In this document: positions 42,201 to 53,682 of the stretch, in pieces
How the letters are laid out: each line of letters opens with the position of its first letter
Numbering within the stretch: position 1 is the first letter of the stretch
Source: Vitis vinifera
Taxonomy: Eukaryota; Streptophyta; Magnoliopsida; Vitales; Vitaceae
Direction of reading: 5' to 3'
Assembly: GCF_030704535.1 (NCBI RefSeq)
Contig: NC_081811.1
Coordinates: 3,488,501-3,552,500 of the forward strand
DNA: 64,000 bases
The notes under the pieces: model-generated
Told to the model about the DNA's origin: nothing
Database searches by the model: none
The model's input: the letters and a program-made list of their open reading frames with translations, nothing else
Position numbers and translations under genes: made by a program

Positions 42201-45200
42201 ATTACATGTTAATTTTAGCATATCATCACTTGTTTAATAGGGGGCTTCTTCAGTAAGCGTAAATTACAGGTCATCTTTTGGCACCTAGACTTTTTTTTTT
42301 CTTTTGATAGGCAAATAAGAGTATATAAATATATATAGAAAAAAGTGTCAAACTAATGTGGTGAACACTGTATACTAGAAGTATACAAATGAGGAACAAA
42401 AACCAGCCACCATAACTACAACCCTACTTTAAGACTTGGAGCACAACCAATCTATAAAATCTAACAAAGACCGTGGAACTCTCTAACCATCACCAAGAAG
42501 AAACCCTTGAGACCAAAAATATAGATTAGTAATTAGGGAATCCTTAAGAGCTTGAATATTGCATTGGTCCCCTTCAAAGGTTCTTTGGTTTTGTTCCTTC
42601 CAAATTGTCCACAAAAGGCAAAGAGGGGTTGTTCTCCAAACCTTCCTTCTCTTCTTGCCCATAAAGTTATCATGCCAACCTATTAACAAATCCTTAACAA
42701 GATGCCAAAAAAAGAGAAGAGAAAGTGCTATAACTTTCTAGCTATTCCGCAATGGATGAGAAGATGGTCTACCGATTCATCTGCATCTTTGCACATACAA
42801 CAAAAACCTGCCAAAACCCATCCTCTCCTCTTGAGTTGGTCTATAGTTAGGATCTGTCCCCAAGTCGCTTTCCATGCAAAAAAAAAAACCATTTTGGTAG
42901 ATGCCCAAGATCCCCATAGTATCTTTGGGGGGAAAGTCACTTCACCCTCTACTTCCAATGCAACAAAGAAAGACCACACAGAGAATACCCCACTCTTGCT
43001 AGCCCTCCAAATCACTTTATCCTCCCCATCTCTAATTCTCCCAAACTCATCAAGTTTTCGAATAAAATTCTGGACAGCATCCATCTCCCAATCATGAAAA
43101 CTTCTTGAGAAGCAAGGGTTCTAAGTGACCATCCCTCCTTCTACCTCCCGAACATCTTCCACCCATGCCTCCTTAGTAGCTGCCAGGGTGAATAATGAAG
43201 GAAAAGAGTCCTTTAAAGGTATATCATCACATCACATGTCATGCCAAAATTTGACTCTTCTCCCGTTGCCAACCTCAAATCTTATTTTATTTTGGCCTTA
43301 AAACTTCACCATCCTTTTTTGATTGACTTCCACAAGCCTACTCCATAACTCTCTCCCCTCTTGAGAGCACCAACTCCTAGGTCTTTTACAAACTTTCCCA
43401 ATATAAGTTTTCTCCAAAGCATATCCTTTTCAAGGTGAATCTCCAACATCATTTACCCAAAAGAGCTATATTAATAGTGGACAAATCCTTAATACCAAGA
43501 CTCCCTATTTTTCTATCTTTGCAAATCGTTGACCAATTCACTAGATGAGGTTTTTTCTCCAAAGCCCCTCCTCTCCAAAGGAAGTCCCTTTGGATTTTTT
43601 CTAATATTTTAGCCACCGACTTAGGAATAACGAAAAAGAACAAGAAGCAAATTGGTAGGCTGCTCAAAGTACTAATTCAACAAAGTGATTCCTCCTCCTA
43701 TTGGAAGGCACCTAGACCTTTTTTTAATACTGAAAATTTGAAAATCATTATTTCTCCCATGTATCAATATCTGAAACCCTTTATTGCATAAGGGAGAACT
43801 GCAGAAGTCATCATTGACATTAACATGGATAATGTTCCAATTTTTGTCTGCATCATTATGCAGATGTCAATTGTAAGGGAATGCCATTTCTGAATTCATT
43901 ATGTCACCATACTGATTTGCATAAACAGACTATTTCAAAGGTTCCTCTTAACAGGGATGGAATGTACTTCTAGACAAACAGTTAAGATTGGATTAAAACG
44001 GAAAACTTAATTAGTAACTGCCTTTTACCATTTCAGAATAATTGAAATCATATGTCTCTTCATCAGGAGTCCAGTCATCCATGCTAAACTCAGGAAATGA
44101 ACGAGCAGAGCCATTTGCAAATAACCACCGACCTCTCTCAATCTTTCGGCAGTTGGGGCATTGCATTGCCCCTTTCATATTGAATGCAGAACCAATGCAA
44201 TCTGTATAATACATAACAATAAGAGAACTAAGTTTATCATTAAAAATCAATGACCACAACCTTTACATGATTAGTTATATTTTACAAAACAGTAAAACAT
44301 ATGAATGCATTCTTTTAGGTGGAATATGTCATTTTTTTATAGGTCTTTTAGGTGGACTATGTTATTGATGAAGTGAGATAAAAAAACATCAATATCCTAA
44401 AAAGAAACCAACACAGTCAACATAGTTTATCATGTGATGCCATATCATATAAATTTTAAGATAGAAAAAAAAAACCTGTCTTAAATATGTGAAGGGATAA
44501 ACACTGGCACAGCTAAACATCTATTTGAGTCTATAATCATATATGAACATCTGTGCAAGTGTATATTCATCATATGTAAGATCATACTGTTTGTGATCAC
44601 TTCATATAACAGGCCATTTGGCACACTAAACCACAAATTTTTTATGACCGGTTGCAGAAATAAACCATGCTTAATACTAGAAAGAAGCCATCATAACTTT
44701 TGAACTACAAATATACGAAAAGCAGCTTCATCATTTAACTCTTACGCTCAATAATCACCCATTTTGTATCACACTTAAACCACAAATTTTTTACATGACT
44801 GGTTGCAGAAACAAAGCATGCTTAATACCAGAAAACAACCATCATAACTTTTGAATTACAAGTATATGAAAAGCAACTTTATTATTTACTTTGAAGGAGT
44901 CATCTCTTGGAACTCTAATGGTAGTCACCCAATAGCAACTACAAAGATATTTGCATCTACTTTAATGCTTATTTTAAATATTCAAGAGAATAATCTAATT
45001 AACTCAAGTGAAACTTTAATGTAGGAGACAAAATTCTCAGAGTGTAAAATATTGGGAGTGCAGAAGTCTTTGCCTTAAATTTCCTTTCTATAAACCATAA
45101 TCTAAGCCATTACTAGAACATGAGAATTTGCTCCTAAATATTCTCCACAAAGGGGCACATGTCATCCTTATCCAGTAGCTCCACAACTGTCATTCCTATT

Positions 45201-48200
45201 TGAGTGTCACATGGGGGGCCCACTTGGAGAAATACCCAGTTCAGTTGTTAACTTCCCAATTGCACCCGGTTGACATCCACATGTCAAGTAGGCAAATGGC
45301 ATAGTTGACAAATGGAGTCATGGTTGCCTAATAAGAACACCAACAAAGCATTATCACACTACTCCCCCCTTTCAATTGGATGATGTGTGCCATGTGTACA
45401 GTGGCAAGTTTGACATATCTTTACTCTCATGATGCGCATGTAAGATCTGCCCTTAAAGGTGACCCTTCATTATTGTGTCGCCACCATTCCAAGAGGTTCA
45501 CCTTTTTCAAGATGCCCAATCTTAAAATTTGAAATGCTTCTTTAAGACCTTCCCCCTTGATTTCTGGGGTGCCATCATTGGTGGTTCTACAAACCAACAT
45601 TTCGATATCAAACTATCACCAAGAGAGCTATAAAAAGAGGTCTCACCAGTGGCTTATGCTTCTTCTTCTTCCCCTCCTCTCTTGCTGCTAACATTGCTAG
45701 CACCCCTACCTGCTGAACCAAAGTTGTCTTATCTCCACTTTTTTTTTTTTTTTTTGATAATTAAAATCAATTGTATTAAGAAAGCCTGAAGTACACCTGA
45801 AAGTATACACGATGTATACAAGGCAACAAAGCCAAAAAGAAAAGGATTAGCAAAAAAAATCCCTTACTTACATCCCAACCAATCAATGAAATTGAAAATG
45901 GACCATGATGTACAATCCACATGCACCCTAACCCAATCTGAAAACATGTACAAAAAAGACCGTAAAATAGCTTGATCCGCTAATTTGGTATCATCAAAGA
46001 TTCTTATCTCCACTTTCCTACTCGCTTCTTCCAAACTCTCCCTTCTCTCTTCTATCTATATTTCTGGTACTAGGGGCACTTTCTTCATCATTTTCGTTTT
46101 TTTGTCATTGTATCTCATGATCTGCCCATACTTTTCCTTTTTTTTTTTTTTATTATTTATCAGGACCCATACTTTTCCTTTTGATTTCTACCTTTTTCTT
46201 AATTTTTAGGTTCCTCTTCATATCCTTGTACACCGATTATCTCCTAGGATCTTTGTTGGCTCCTCTCCTATTTTCTAATTGTCCCCTTTAACATTTGGTG
46301 TTGCCTTGGTAGTATCTCTTACTAACTTCTCAAATACCTTATCATGTATCCATTCAGTCCTTTTTCATTTACCATGATGGCCCCCCTCCAACCAAGACAC
46401 CCCCAAAGCCATGTTTCATTTTCTATACAATACCATAAGAGAGTCCATGTCCATCTACTTTCCCACTCTGAAAACCCCAACTTGAGGTGGATGACCATAA
46501 CAAGATAACCCTGCACTATTCCCACTTCCAGGCAGGGTTGAGGTTGCCTTTTCATCCCCTTATGTGTCCTCTACTTCTTTCAACTCCACACCTGCCAAAT
46601 CCATTCCAACATGATCAGGTCACTAACCAGGTGCCTAGCACACAATCACTAGCATAACTTAGATGTTAGATTAGGCAAGATATTATTTGTGTACATTTTA
46701 AAGATGGACAAGGAAAGAACCTACTTCCCCTCTCCTCTGAAGAGGTCCCAGTCTCTGGTTCTCAATTTCCATGACCGCAACAAAGGTTGGGAGAACAAAT
46801 ACATCAAAGTAACCAGGGATTAGGAATTTGACTCTAGAGATGAGAAGTTATGGGATATTTCGAGGATATGTGGCCAACTAATTAGGTGTTTCCCATTCAT
46901 AAAGTATTCAACTTCTTCCTTTTATTTTTTTAAAATAGAGTAGTACACTAACAAACTTGTCGGATGTTCAGAGTAGCATGGACACTTTTGCTACTTGATT
47001 AGCAATGAATGTGTGAAAGTATTAGTGGAAGCCCTCAAGAAGTCAAGAAGAGAGGACGCCTGCTTCCTCAGAAGGAAATTAATTAATAGAGCTCTCGGAC
47101 ACTTTCCACCCACCAACTCGACAAACTTTGAGAATTGAAAACCTCTGCACCACAAAAAATAGTGCTTGCCAAAATTCAAGGTTCTAGATTCATTAGATTA
47201 CATAACTCCTTTAGAAGACATCAGCCTGATGGAAATGGAGAAATTTCTTCGCCCAATTATGACAGACATACAGTCCAGCAACATCCTAATAAGAAGCCAG
47301 GAGGTAATGGGGGGCATGAGTAGGCAGCTAAGCACTCAAGTGTTGGGAGAAAAAAGGACTAGAAACTCTACACTGACTGGAACTCCTGATGAGGTGATCC
47401 TTATATCTTCTCCCACCGATCCAATAGAAATCTCAAATGACAGAAACCAGTAAATTGTGTCACCCCCACAACAAAGAGCACAGACTGAAGAAAGCTCCCT
47501 AACCTGAGGAGTGCATGGAAAGAAGGTTCTTAAGGCAACATCAAGTTGGCAAAGCTGTTTGAATCCATCCTTAGCTCTTCCTCTCCTGAAGTTGTAGCTA
47601 GTCCTATGTCCCTAGAGGAAGAGTATAGGGGGAGACTGAAAAATATTTCTTTATCAACCAATAGCACTGGCTTCAACAGGGCTACCAATAAGGTCATTCA
47701 CAATAACCAAACAATCACATCATAAAACTTCTTGTCTTCATTCTTTCTAGTCACTAATTGGATTGCAAATCCTTGTCATATTTACACATAGGTTTTCAAA
47801 GTTGATGAACCATGAAGTGAAGCACCTGACTAAGGATAAGCTGGTAGCCAACAAGGAGGCTCTTTTAACCAAGTTTGGGGAGGGAAGAAAAGTGGTAGAA
47901 GAAAGTTGTTTAAAATTGAAAGAGAAAGCAAGTGCTATGAAAAAGAAATTTATGGATTTGTAGGACAGATCCTTAGAAATATTAAGAGAAAATGAAAGGT
48001 TCTAGAAAAAGTTAGTGAATGCTTCCACTAAGTTTGAGAAAAAGAAAGAAGAAATTCTCAAAATGGGGGACTTGTTCATCCAACAATTTCAACAATTAGG
48101 ATACATTATTGGATATGAGGAATGTTATATGAAGTATGATATTCCACCTTCCTTAGAAGCAAATATAAAAGGATAGGAAGGGGTTGCTGTTAAAAGTGTC

Positions 48201-51200
48201 ATTGAGAATACAGAGGGAGATCACAACACCAATTGAGAAACGAAGTTGGCTTCTCTTTAGATCCCCTATGTGGGATAGTTTTTGTCTCTTGATTACACAA
48301 TCCATTAACTATGTATTGCCCAAGTTGTAGGAAAATGGGGCATGTCAATTAATATTTTTTGGATGCTTATTGAATTCTCTTTTGTTTACTTTCACTTGGA
48401 TCCACTCTTTTTATGGTACTTCTTAGGCCTTTGTCTCTTTAACTACCTGTATAGTTGGTACCTTTATTTATGAGAGTCTTTTGCTTTTAAGATACCTTAA
48501 TAACTGTCTATATGCATGTATCTTTCAACTTTTGATATATATCTTCTTCTTTCTACCTTCTATGATATGATGCCTTAGATGCATATTTTGTGTTTGTCAG
48601 ATTCTTGCTCTGTCAACTTCTATAAAATAATAGAATATTCAGCTGTCTACCATCTTGACGAAATTTTAATCTGTTAACTAGACTACATTATGCCTAAATT
48701 ATAAAATATCAAGTGATTAAATTAAGAAAAGCTAGCAAAGGATTAGGTCAAATGATAAAGGGACAAACTCATAATCCATCAAGCAGTCAAGTTGTCATTG
48801 ACAGAATTATTTACTGTCAACCTTTATTAACACTATTGCAAGCAACCACTAAAAAAGCAACTTAAGAAAAGTTGACTATGAAACAACTCAAGGATTCGCT
48901 GCAAAAAAAACTAAAAATAATATGTTTTAAGTTTACAATATTCCATGGCCTCATGAACTATTCACTAGATAGAGTTTGTAGTCAGTATACTCTAGGTTGG
49001 CCTCATTGCAAACCTAATATGGACCTTTCTAATTCAACCTTAACTTTCCTTCCTTAGGATCTAGTGTACTCATAAAAACTTGCTTGAGAACTAGGTCCCC
49101 AATGTGTAGAATCTGCCTCAAGCCTTCTTGTTGTGATCTTTAGACACCATTTGTTGACAAGTGGCCATCTTTACACAAACGTCCTCCCTTCTTTCTTCAA
49201 CCCAGTCCAGAGAGCCTGACATATTGATTAGAGTCACAAATTGTGCTCTAATGGCATAATTAGAGAGCAAATTATATAATAAAAAGGCTTAACTCAAATT
49301 GTTGCTAAGACCTTAGCCATGAGTCTAACGTATATCTTAAGCTAAAATCCAGGTTTAAGAGATGAAAATGATGCAAGTCACAAGAATATCTTTCACCCAT
49401 GATAGCGAAGGAGCTTAATGTGCATACAAGGAGCTCCAAGAGTTCTCAAGCATGATGAGAGTTGCAACAAATGAAAATGGAGTAATTCATAACATGATAG
49501 ATGAGAAATGAAGACTATGGAAAGATTTGGAGAGCAAGCAAAGACAAGAAAAAAGGTCGAAGGCCATAGCTTAAAGTTCATACATGGGAATTGGAATTCA
49601 AAATCTGGTAGTAGCACATACCTTCACTTTAAAGTGAATTTTGAAAGACTTTCCGAGATTAATTTTGTGCAAGCTATATATTATTTCGAAGCTCAGGAAA
49701 TCAGGAGTCCAACGCTTCAAATGGTGTACAAATCAGAGCTGAAACAAAGAAGCTATGGCCATTTGAAGGCAATTGCATAGAACTAAAGGACCATTTCGAA
49801 ATGATTTCGAAATTCAACTTATGATTTTGGAATCCTTTTAGAAATGACCCTAATTTCAAAATCATACACTGCCACTTTGAGATTTCGCCTCCTCCACCTT
49901 GGAAATTGTGTTGTGGGCACTCCATCCACTCTAAGTGGGGCCCCATGCGATTGGAAATCATGATTTTATTTTATTTTTAGTCATTTTTAAGTAATTATTT
50001 GTAAAATAAGTAGTCAATAGGAACGTGTCATGTGTTAGGTTTTTTTGTGGAAACTATAAAAACTCAATTTTTAGATTTTATAGGGAGTTTTGGACTTTTT
50101 TTTGTTGGAAAGAACAAAACGGAGTCCAAATTTTGGTTTGTTCTCTTTTCCATTATTATTAATTAATATATAGTTTTTTATTTCTTTAATTTTCAAGAAT
50201 GGTTCTTTATCTTTCTTCAACGGATTGTGCTTGTGATAACACACCCATGAGAAGCTAAAAAGCTTTCTTGGAGTGTAAAGCATGAAAACTTAGGGTTAAG
50301 GCTTGCAAGAAAACAATGGGAAATTGAACTCAATAATGGAATGAATGATTGGTTAAAGGCATAATTAATGAGAATAGAGATGCCCTCCTAGATTGGTTTG
50401 AATTAGAGAATGATACAATTGTTCATTCCTTGATACTAGAGATTCTTGATAATTCTTTATTCTAGTTATCTAAGATTTAACCCTTGTTATCTTCCCTAAG
50501 GCAAATCCATACGGAGTGGTAAAGGCCTACAAATCCTAAACGTAAACTAAAATCTCAATTCCATTCATTTAATAGATAATTCAAAAGTAAATAAAATGTT
50601 ATACATAAGGAGATGGATGCAACTCTAAGTTATTTAAGTTGATCTCGTTTAGCCCACTTTTTGAATATCACCAGATTTACACAAATAAATACCCTTGTTT
50701 AACCTAAAACCCTAAGCCCGAAGTTGGATTGTGGAAACCCCATTCTTGAACATTTGAATCAAAAATCAAGAAAATCTTGCATTTTTAATTTAAATTTATT
50801 TAGCAAATCTAATTTTATTCAAATAGATTTTCAAACATTTTCAATTTAAAGAATTTGATTAAAGTAATCCTTTAGACCTAGTTTGACAAATTCCATAGGT
50901 TAGTTTCTAAAGACGATACCCGGAATACTACAAAAGCCATAGTGACTCTTTCTCTAGTTTTTCTTGGCCAAAGTCGCTATGTACAAGGCTTAGTATTCAA
51001 GACTCCTTTGATGTTTGCACCTATGCAAGCTTAACTTCAATTCCTTGGATGAGATCTTTAGAACTAGAGGCTTACACCTCGTTCTATTGCGAGACTTATA
51101 CCTCACCTCATTTAAGCAAACGCCTAAAGACTGCCTTTAGCCTTTTAAAACATCATTTAAAATGAGATAGGAATTTGTTCTTTTTAATAAATGTCAGGTA

Positions 51201-52464
51201 GTATCTTAGAGATAGGCATAAGCATGTCAGAAACATATCCCGTGCCCAAACTCTTGCCACGTCATGTCTGCCACAAGAATTCACATACTTCGAAGTTTCC
51301 ATCTAAGTTAGGAGTTCAACATAAATCCTACTATGCCAGTTTAGCCCATCATAAGTTATATTTCTAGCGGAAGTGTGAAAATCTAGATGCCCTTTTATGA
51401 TATTCATCCATGTTCTCTTGGTCTTTCACCCAATTTTTAGTTCTTACTACCACAAAAGCATACATTTTCTTCACATGACCAAAGCTTCCAATTTAGGATC
51501 TCGAATGCACTTTCGCCAATTAGGCCCAGTCCTAAGATTTCCCAGCTGTTCTCTTACCCTAAAAATTTGTTTCTTCAAACCTACTACTATTTGTTGAGAA
51601 ACCAGGGGAAAAAGGAAAACCAGACTAGAAATCTTCTGTATTATGTTGTTTTTCATTCCACAAAACCCAGAAACTCACCCCAATCCCCAAATACACTTAG
51701 TTGAGACACTGTTTTTCTTTTCTGTTTTGTTCTGTTTTGTTTTCTCTTTGTTACAAATGATGGACAGAATTGTAGTATGTTCCTTTTCCCTGCTTTTCTC
51801 AGAAACCAAACTGCACAAATAGAAGAAAACAATAGTCCCATATAGGGATTCACACCCAAGCTGGATTGGAAAAACAATGCAACAACACTCAACCCACAAA
51901 CCCGCCATATCCTGCTGAGCAAGCCCACAAAAATCCCCAAAACCCTCCATTTCAAACATCCATTCACTAAAACACCAAAATTGAAACCAAACCCACAACC
52001 CTCCACCACCCACACACCCAACAAAAAAATCCAGAAACCAAATTCCAAAAATTTCAAACCCATTGCAACAACACTAGCCCTACAGAGTCACCGTATTCCA
52101 CTCATCCAACGCAGAAAAATCCCAAAAACCTCCATTTCAACCACTCATTCACAATAAAAATCCAAAAATTCAGACCAAACCCACCACCCACACACCCAAC
52201 AAACAAAACCCAAAAACCAAATTCCAAAAAAAATAAAATAAAAATCCAAACCAAACCCAACAAGAACAAAATTGAATGCATTAAATTACCAAGATGAAAT
52301 TCATGGCCACATTGCAGCTTAGCCCTCGATCTCTCTCCATTATCAGTGACCAAATCAAGGCAAATCGAGCAGGAAACAAAGGAAACTTCACCATGGGAAG
52401 GCGGTTCCACACCCCCAACATCGTCATCATCCATAACATCACCTCCTTTAGTCCCCACCACCAT
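39250..52464 (-). CDS. RFI2-like: RING-H2 E3 ubiquitin ligase, RFI2 type (6 exons, 407 aa)
   Basis: Exons on -: 52464-52290, 44201-44029, 41500-41442, 40549-40524, 40432-40051, 39658-39250. Sum 1224 nt, all junctions GT-AG and in frame. An acidic N-terminus (residues 9-16) precedes the RING finger, residues 32-76, with ligands C32, C35, C52, H54, H57, C60, C73 and C76. Then come WLFANG, FSMDDWTPDEETYDFNYSEM and VQWCPFSGF, and a long low-complexity His/Ser/Pro tail ending in FHAWDSGWGSFHQATGGSD-type sequence. This order is what I know from the Arabidopsis RFI2 and rice IPI1 family, E3 ligases linked to light and flowering or growth control. Role here is inferred. Intron 1 is 8.1 kb and splits the RING between H57 and C60. 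Introns 1 and 2 carry LINEs in the gene's own orientation. Confidence 0.85.
42291..43706 (-). mobile_element. 5'-truncated LINE in intron 2 of the RING gene
   Basis: Minus-strand LINE 3' part. The poly(T) run begins at 42291. The 11-bp repeat GGCACCTAGAC flanks it at 42280-42290 and 43707-43717. It carries ORF2 C-terminal pieces at 43667-43449 (KILEKIQRDFLWRGGA), 43084-42728 (zinc-knuckle CCMCKDADESVDHLLIHC) and 42689-42483 (WKEQNQRTFEGD). Frameshifts separate the pieces, so it is inactive. Confidence 0.88.
44631..44890. repeat. Tandem direct duplication in RING gene intron 1
   Basis: 44631-44740 and 44780-44890 are similar (CCACAAATTTTTTA, GGTTGCAGAAA, CATCATAACTTTTGAA words in the same order), period about 149 bp. 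Confidence 0.75.
45742..46001 (-). mobile_element. Short LINE 3' end in RING gene intron 1
   Basis: About 260 bp, poly(T) at its left end, flanked by a perfect 15-bp duplication TCTTATCTCCACTTT at 45727-45741 and 46002-46016. On - it is near-identical to 2745-2995 of the nested LINE at 1598-3001, so the two belong to one subfamily. Confidence 0.9.
46690..48235 (+). pseudogene. Decayed retroelement gag-like region in RING gene intron 1
   Basis: + strand reading with stops gives DRNKGWENKYIKV near 46770-46820, like the conserved start of plant gypsy-type gag proteins. After that come LEDISLMEMEKFLRPI (47213-47260) and a Lys/Glu-rich coiled-coil-like stretch at 47790-48100. Several in-frame stops. 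No LTRs or pol identified, so the family call is weak. Confidence 0.4.
48240..49390. other. RING gene intron 1, no feature recognised
   Basis: AT-rich intronic DNA. I see no coding or repeat structure with confidence. Confidence 0.4.
49391..50960. other. Retrotransposon-like noncoding DNA in RING gene intron 1
   Basis: Words such as GGAGCTCCAAGAGTTCTCAA, repeated ATTTCGAAAT-type motifs, a TATA-like CTATAAAAACTC near 50055 and CGATACCCGGAATACTAC near 50915 resemble noncoding ends of plant gypsy elements. No coding, no paired LTRs seen. Confidence 0.3.
51931..52235. repeat. Tandem direct duplication near the donor of RING gene intron 1
   Basis: 51931-52060 and 52116-52235 share CCTCCATTTCAA, CCACCCACACACCCAACAAA and ACCAAATTCCAAAAA in the same order. 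The open frames on - here are a by-product of this A/C-rich repeat. Confidence 0.7.
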
Positions 52465-53682
52465 CCAAACAAAATCCCTTTAATTGAACAAGAAAAAAAA
52501 AAAGAAAAAAGAAAAGGTTCTCTGGTTTAGGAGAAAAACCGGAGGATCAGAAGCAGGTGATTCCCAATCTGTGTGTCTGAGCTGTCAGATTACGTGGTTC
52601 GAACCTTTCATGGTCTGTCTTCGAATGCAGTAGAATCACATGATGAAACTGAATGGACGGTTTGCATTTGTTTAACGTTAGGGGTTTGGTTGGTTGGAGT
52701 TATTGCCACCAAACGCTGCTATTATTGGAGAACAAAATCTGCTGGTCCTACCACCACTATTTCTTTATAATTGCCGTTCTGATTTAGTGCCCCACCATCT
52801 GGATAATGCTTCATTTTTTGGACTATTTTTCTGGATTCCATCATGTTAATTTACAGCCGGTTCTGGAAGAGGAGAGATTGATTGGAGAGTTTTTATTTAA
52901 GAAAAATCATATGCTTTGTGTTTGATTCCTAGGAAAATATTAAAAAAATATTTAACAATATTATTTTCTTAGATTTGATTTATCATGAAAAGATATGAAA
53001 TAAAATAAAACTTAATTAAAATTAGTTTTAAAATTATATATTTTTAAATTATTCAATTTTTATATAAAATAAATAAATTTAAAAAAACATATAAAAATAA
53101 TTTAATCACACTGAAACTTAATTTGTTTATTGCTAAGTCGAGTAATTTATGATACCGTGTTCTATTTTTATATTAAATTCTTTGTGTTTGAGCGAAAAAC
53201 TTCAATCTTATATTATTTTTTTATCTCATTTAATATATTATGTAATTAATGTTGTGTTAATATGATTATGACTTGAATTATATACAAGTGATCATTTGAA
53301 TGTAATACTATCTTGTCATATTTATCGCTCAACTTGAAGATGGTCACTTATTCCAACAGTAGTAAATTTTAATTTTTTTTTTTTAAATAAGACTCTTATT
53401 AATAAACTATTTTAATTTGGTTAATTTTTAATAAATCATTTAAAAAGAAGTTAATGTTTAAGTTATGTAAATTTAAAATATTGTATAAATTAGATGAGTT
53501 ATAATCATACCAAGTATCATAATCCTTTTTGAATAATAAATAGGTAAATGAATTATTCTTATCGGCTCGATCTTAATTTAATGGGTAAATTACACAATAC
53601 ATGTTTGTATTTTTACTCTTATTATATTTTTGAATATAAAAATACTAGTCATACCAACATTTTTATTATCTTATCGAGATGA
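52465..53682. other. Upstream flank of the RING gene
   Basis: 5' UTR and promoter side of the minus-strand gene, followed by very AT-rich DNA (52900-53640). No TATA box that I would defend. Confidence 0.4.

Noticed and set aside
41811-42240. Extra RING-gene exon at about 42.1 kb (FIWRNGKGPEP reading)
   Set aside because: No donor site follows. The proper exon with VQWCPFSGF was found at 41500-41442 and fits phase on both sides.
51653-52063. Minus-strand frame of 136 codons upstream of RING exon 2
   Set aside because: It lies in intron 1 of the RING gene within an A/C-rich duplicated segment; the duplicate copy is also open, so this is composition.
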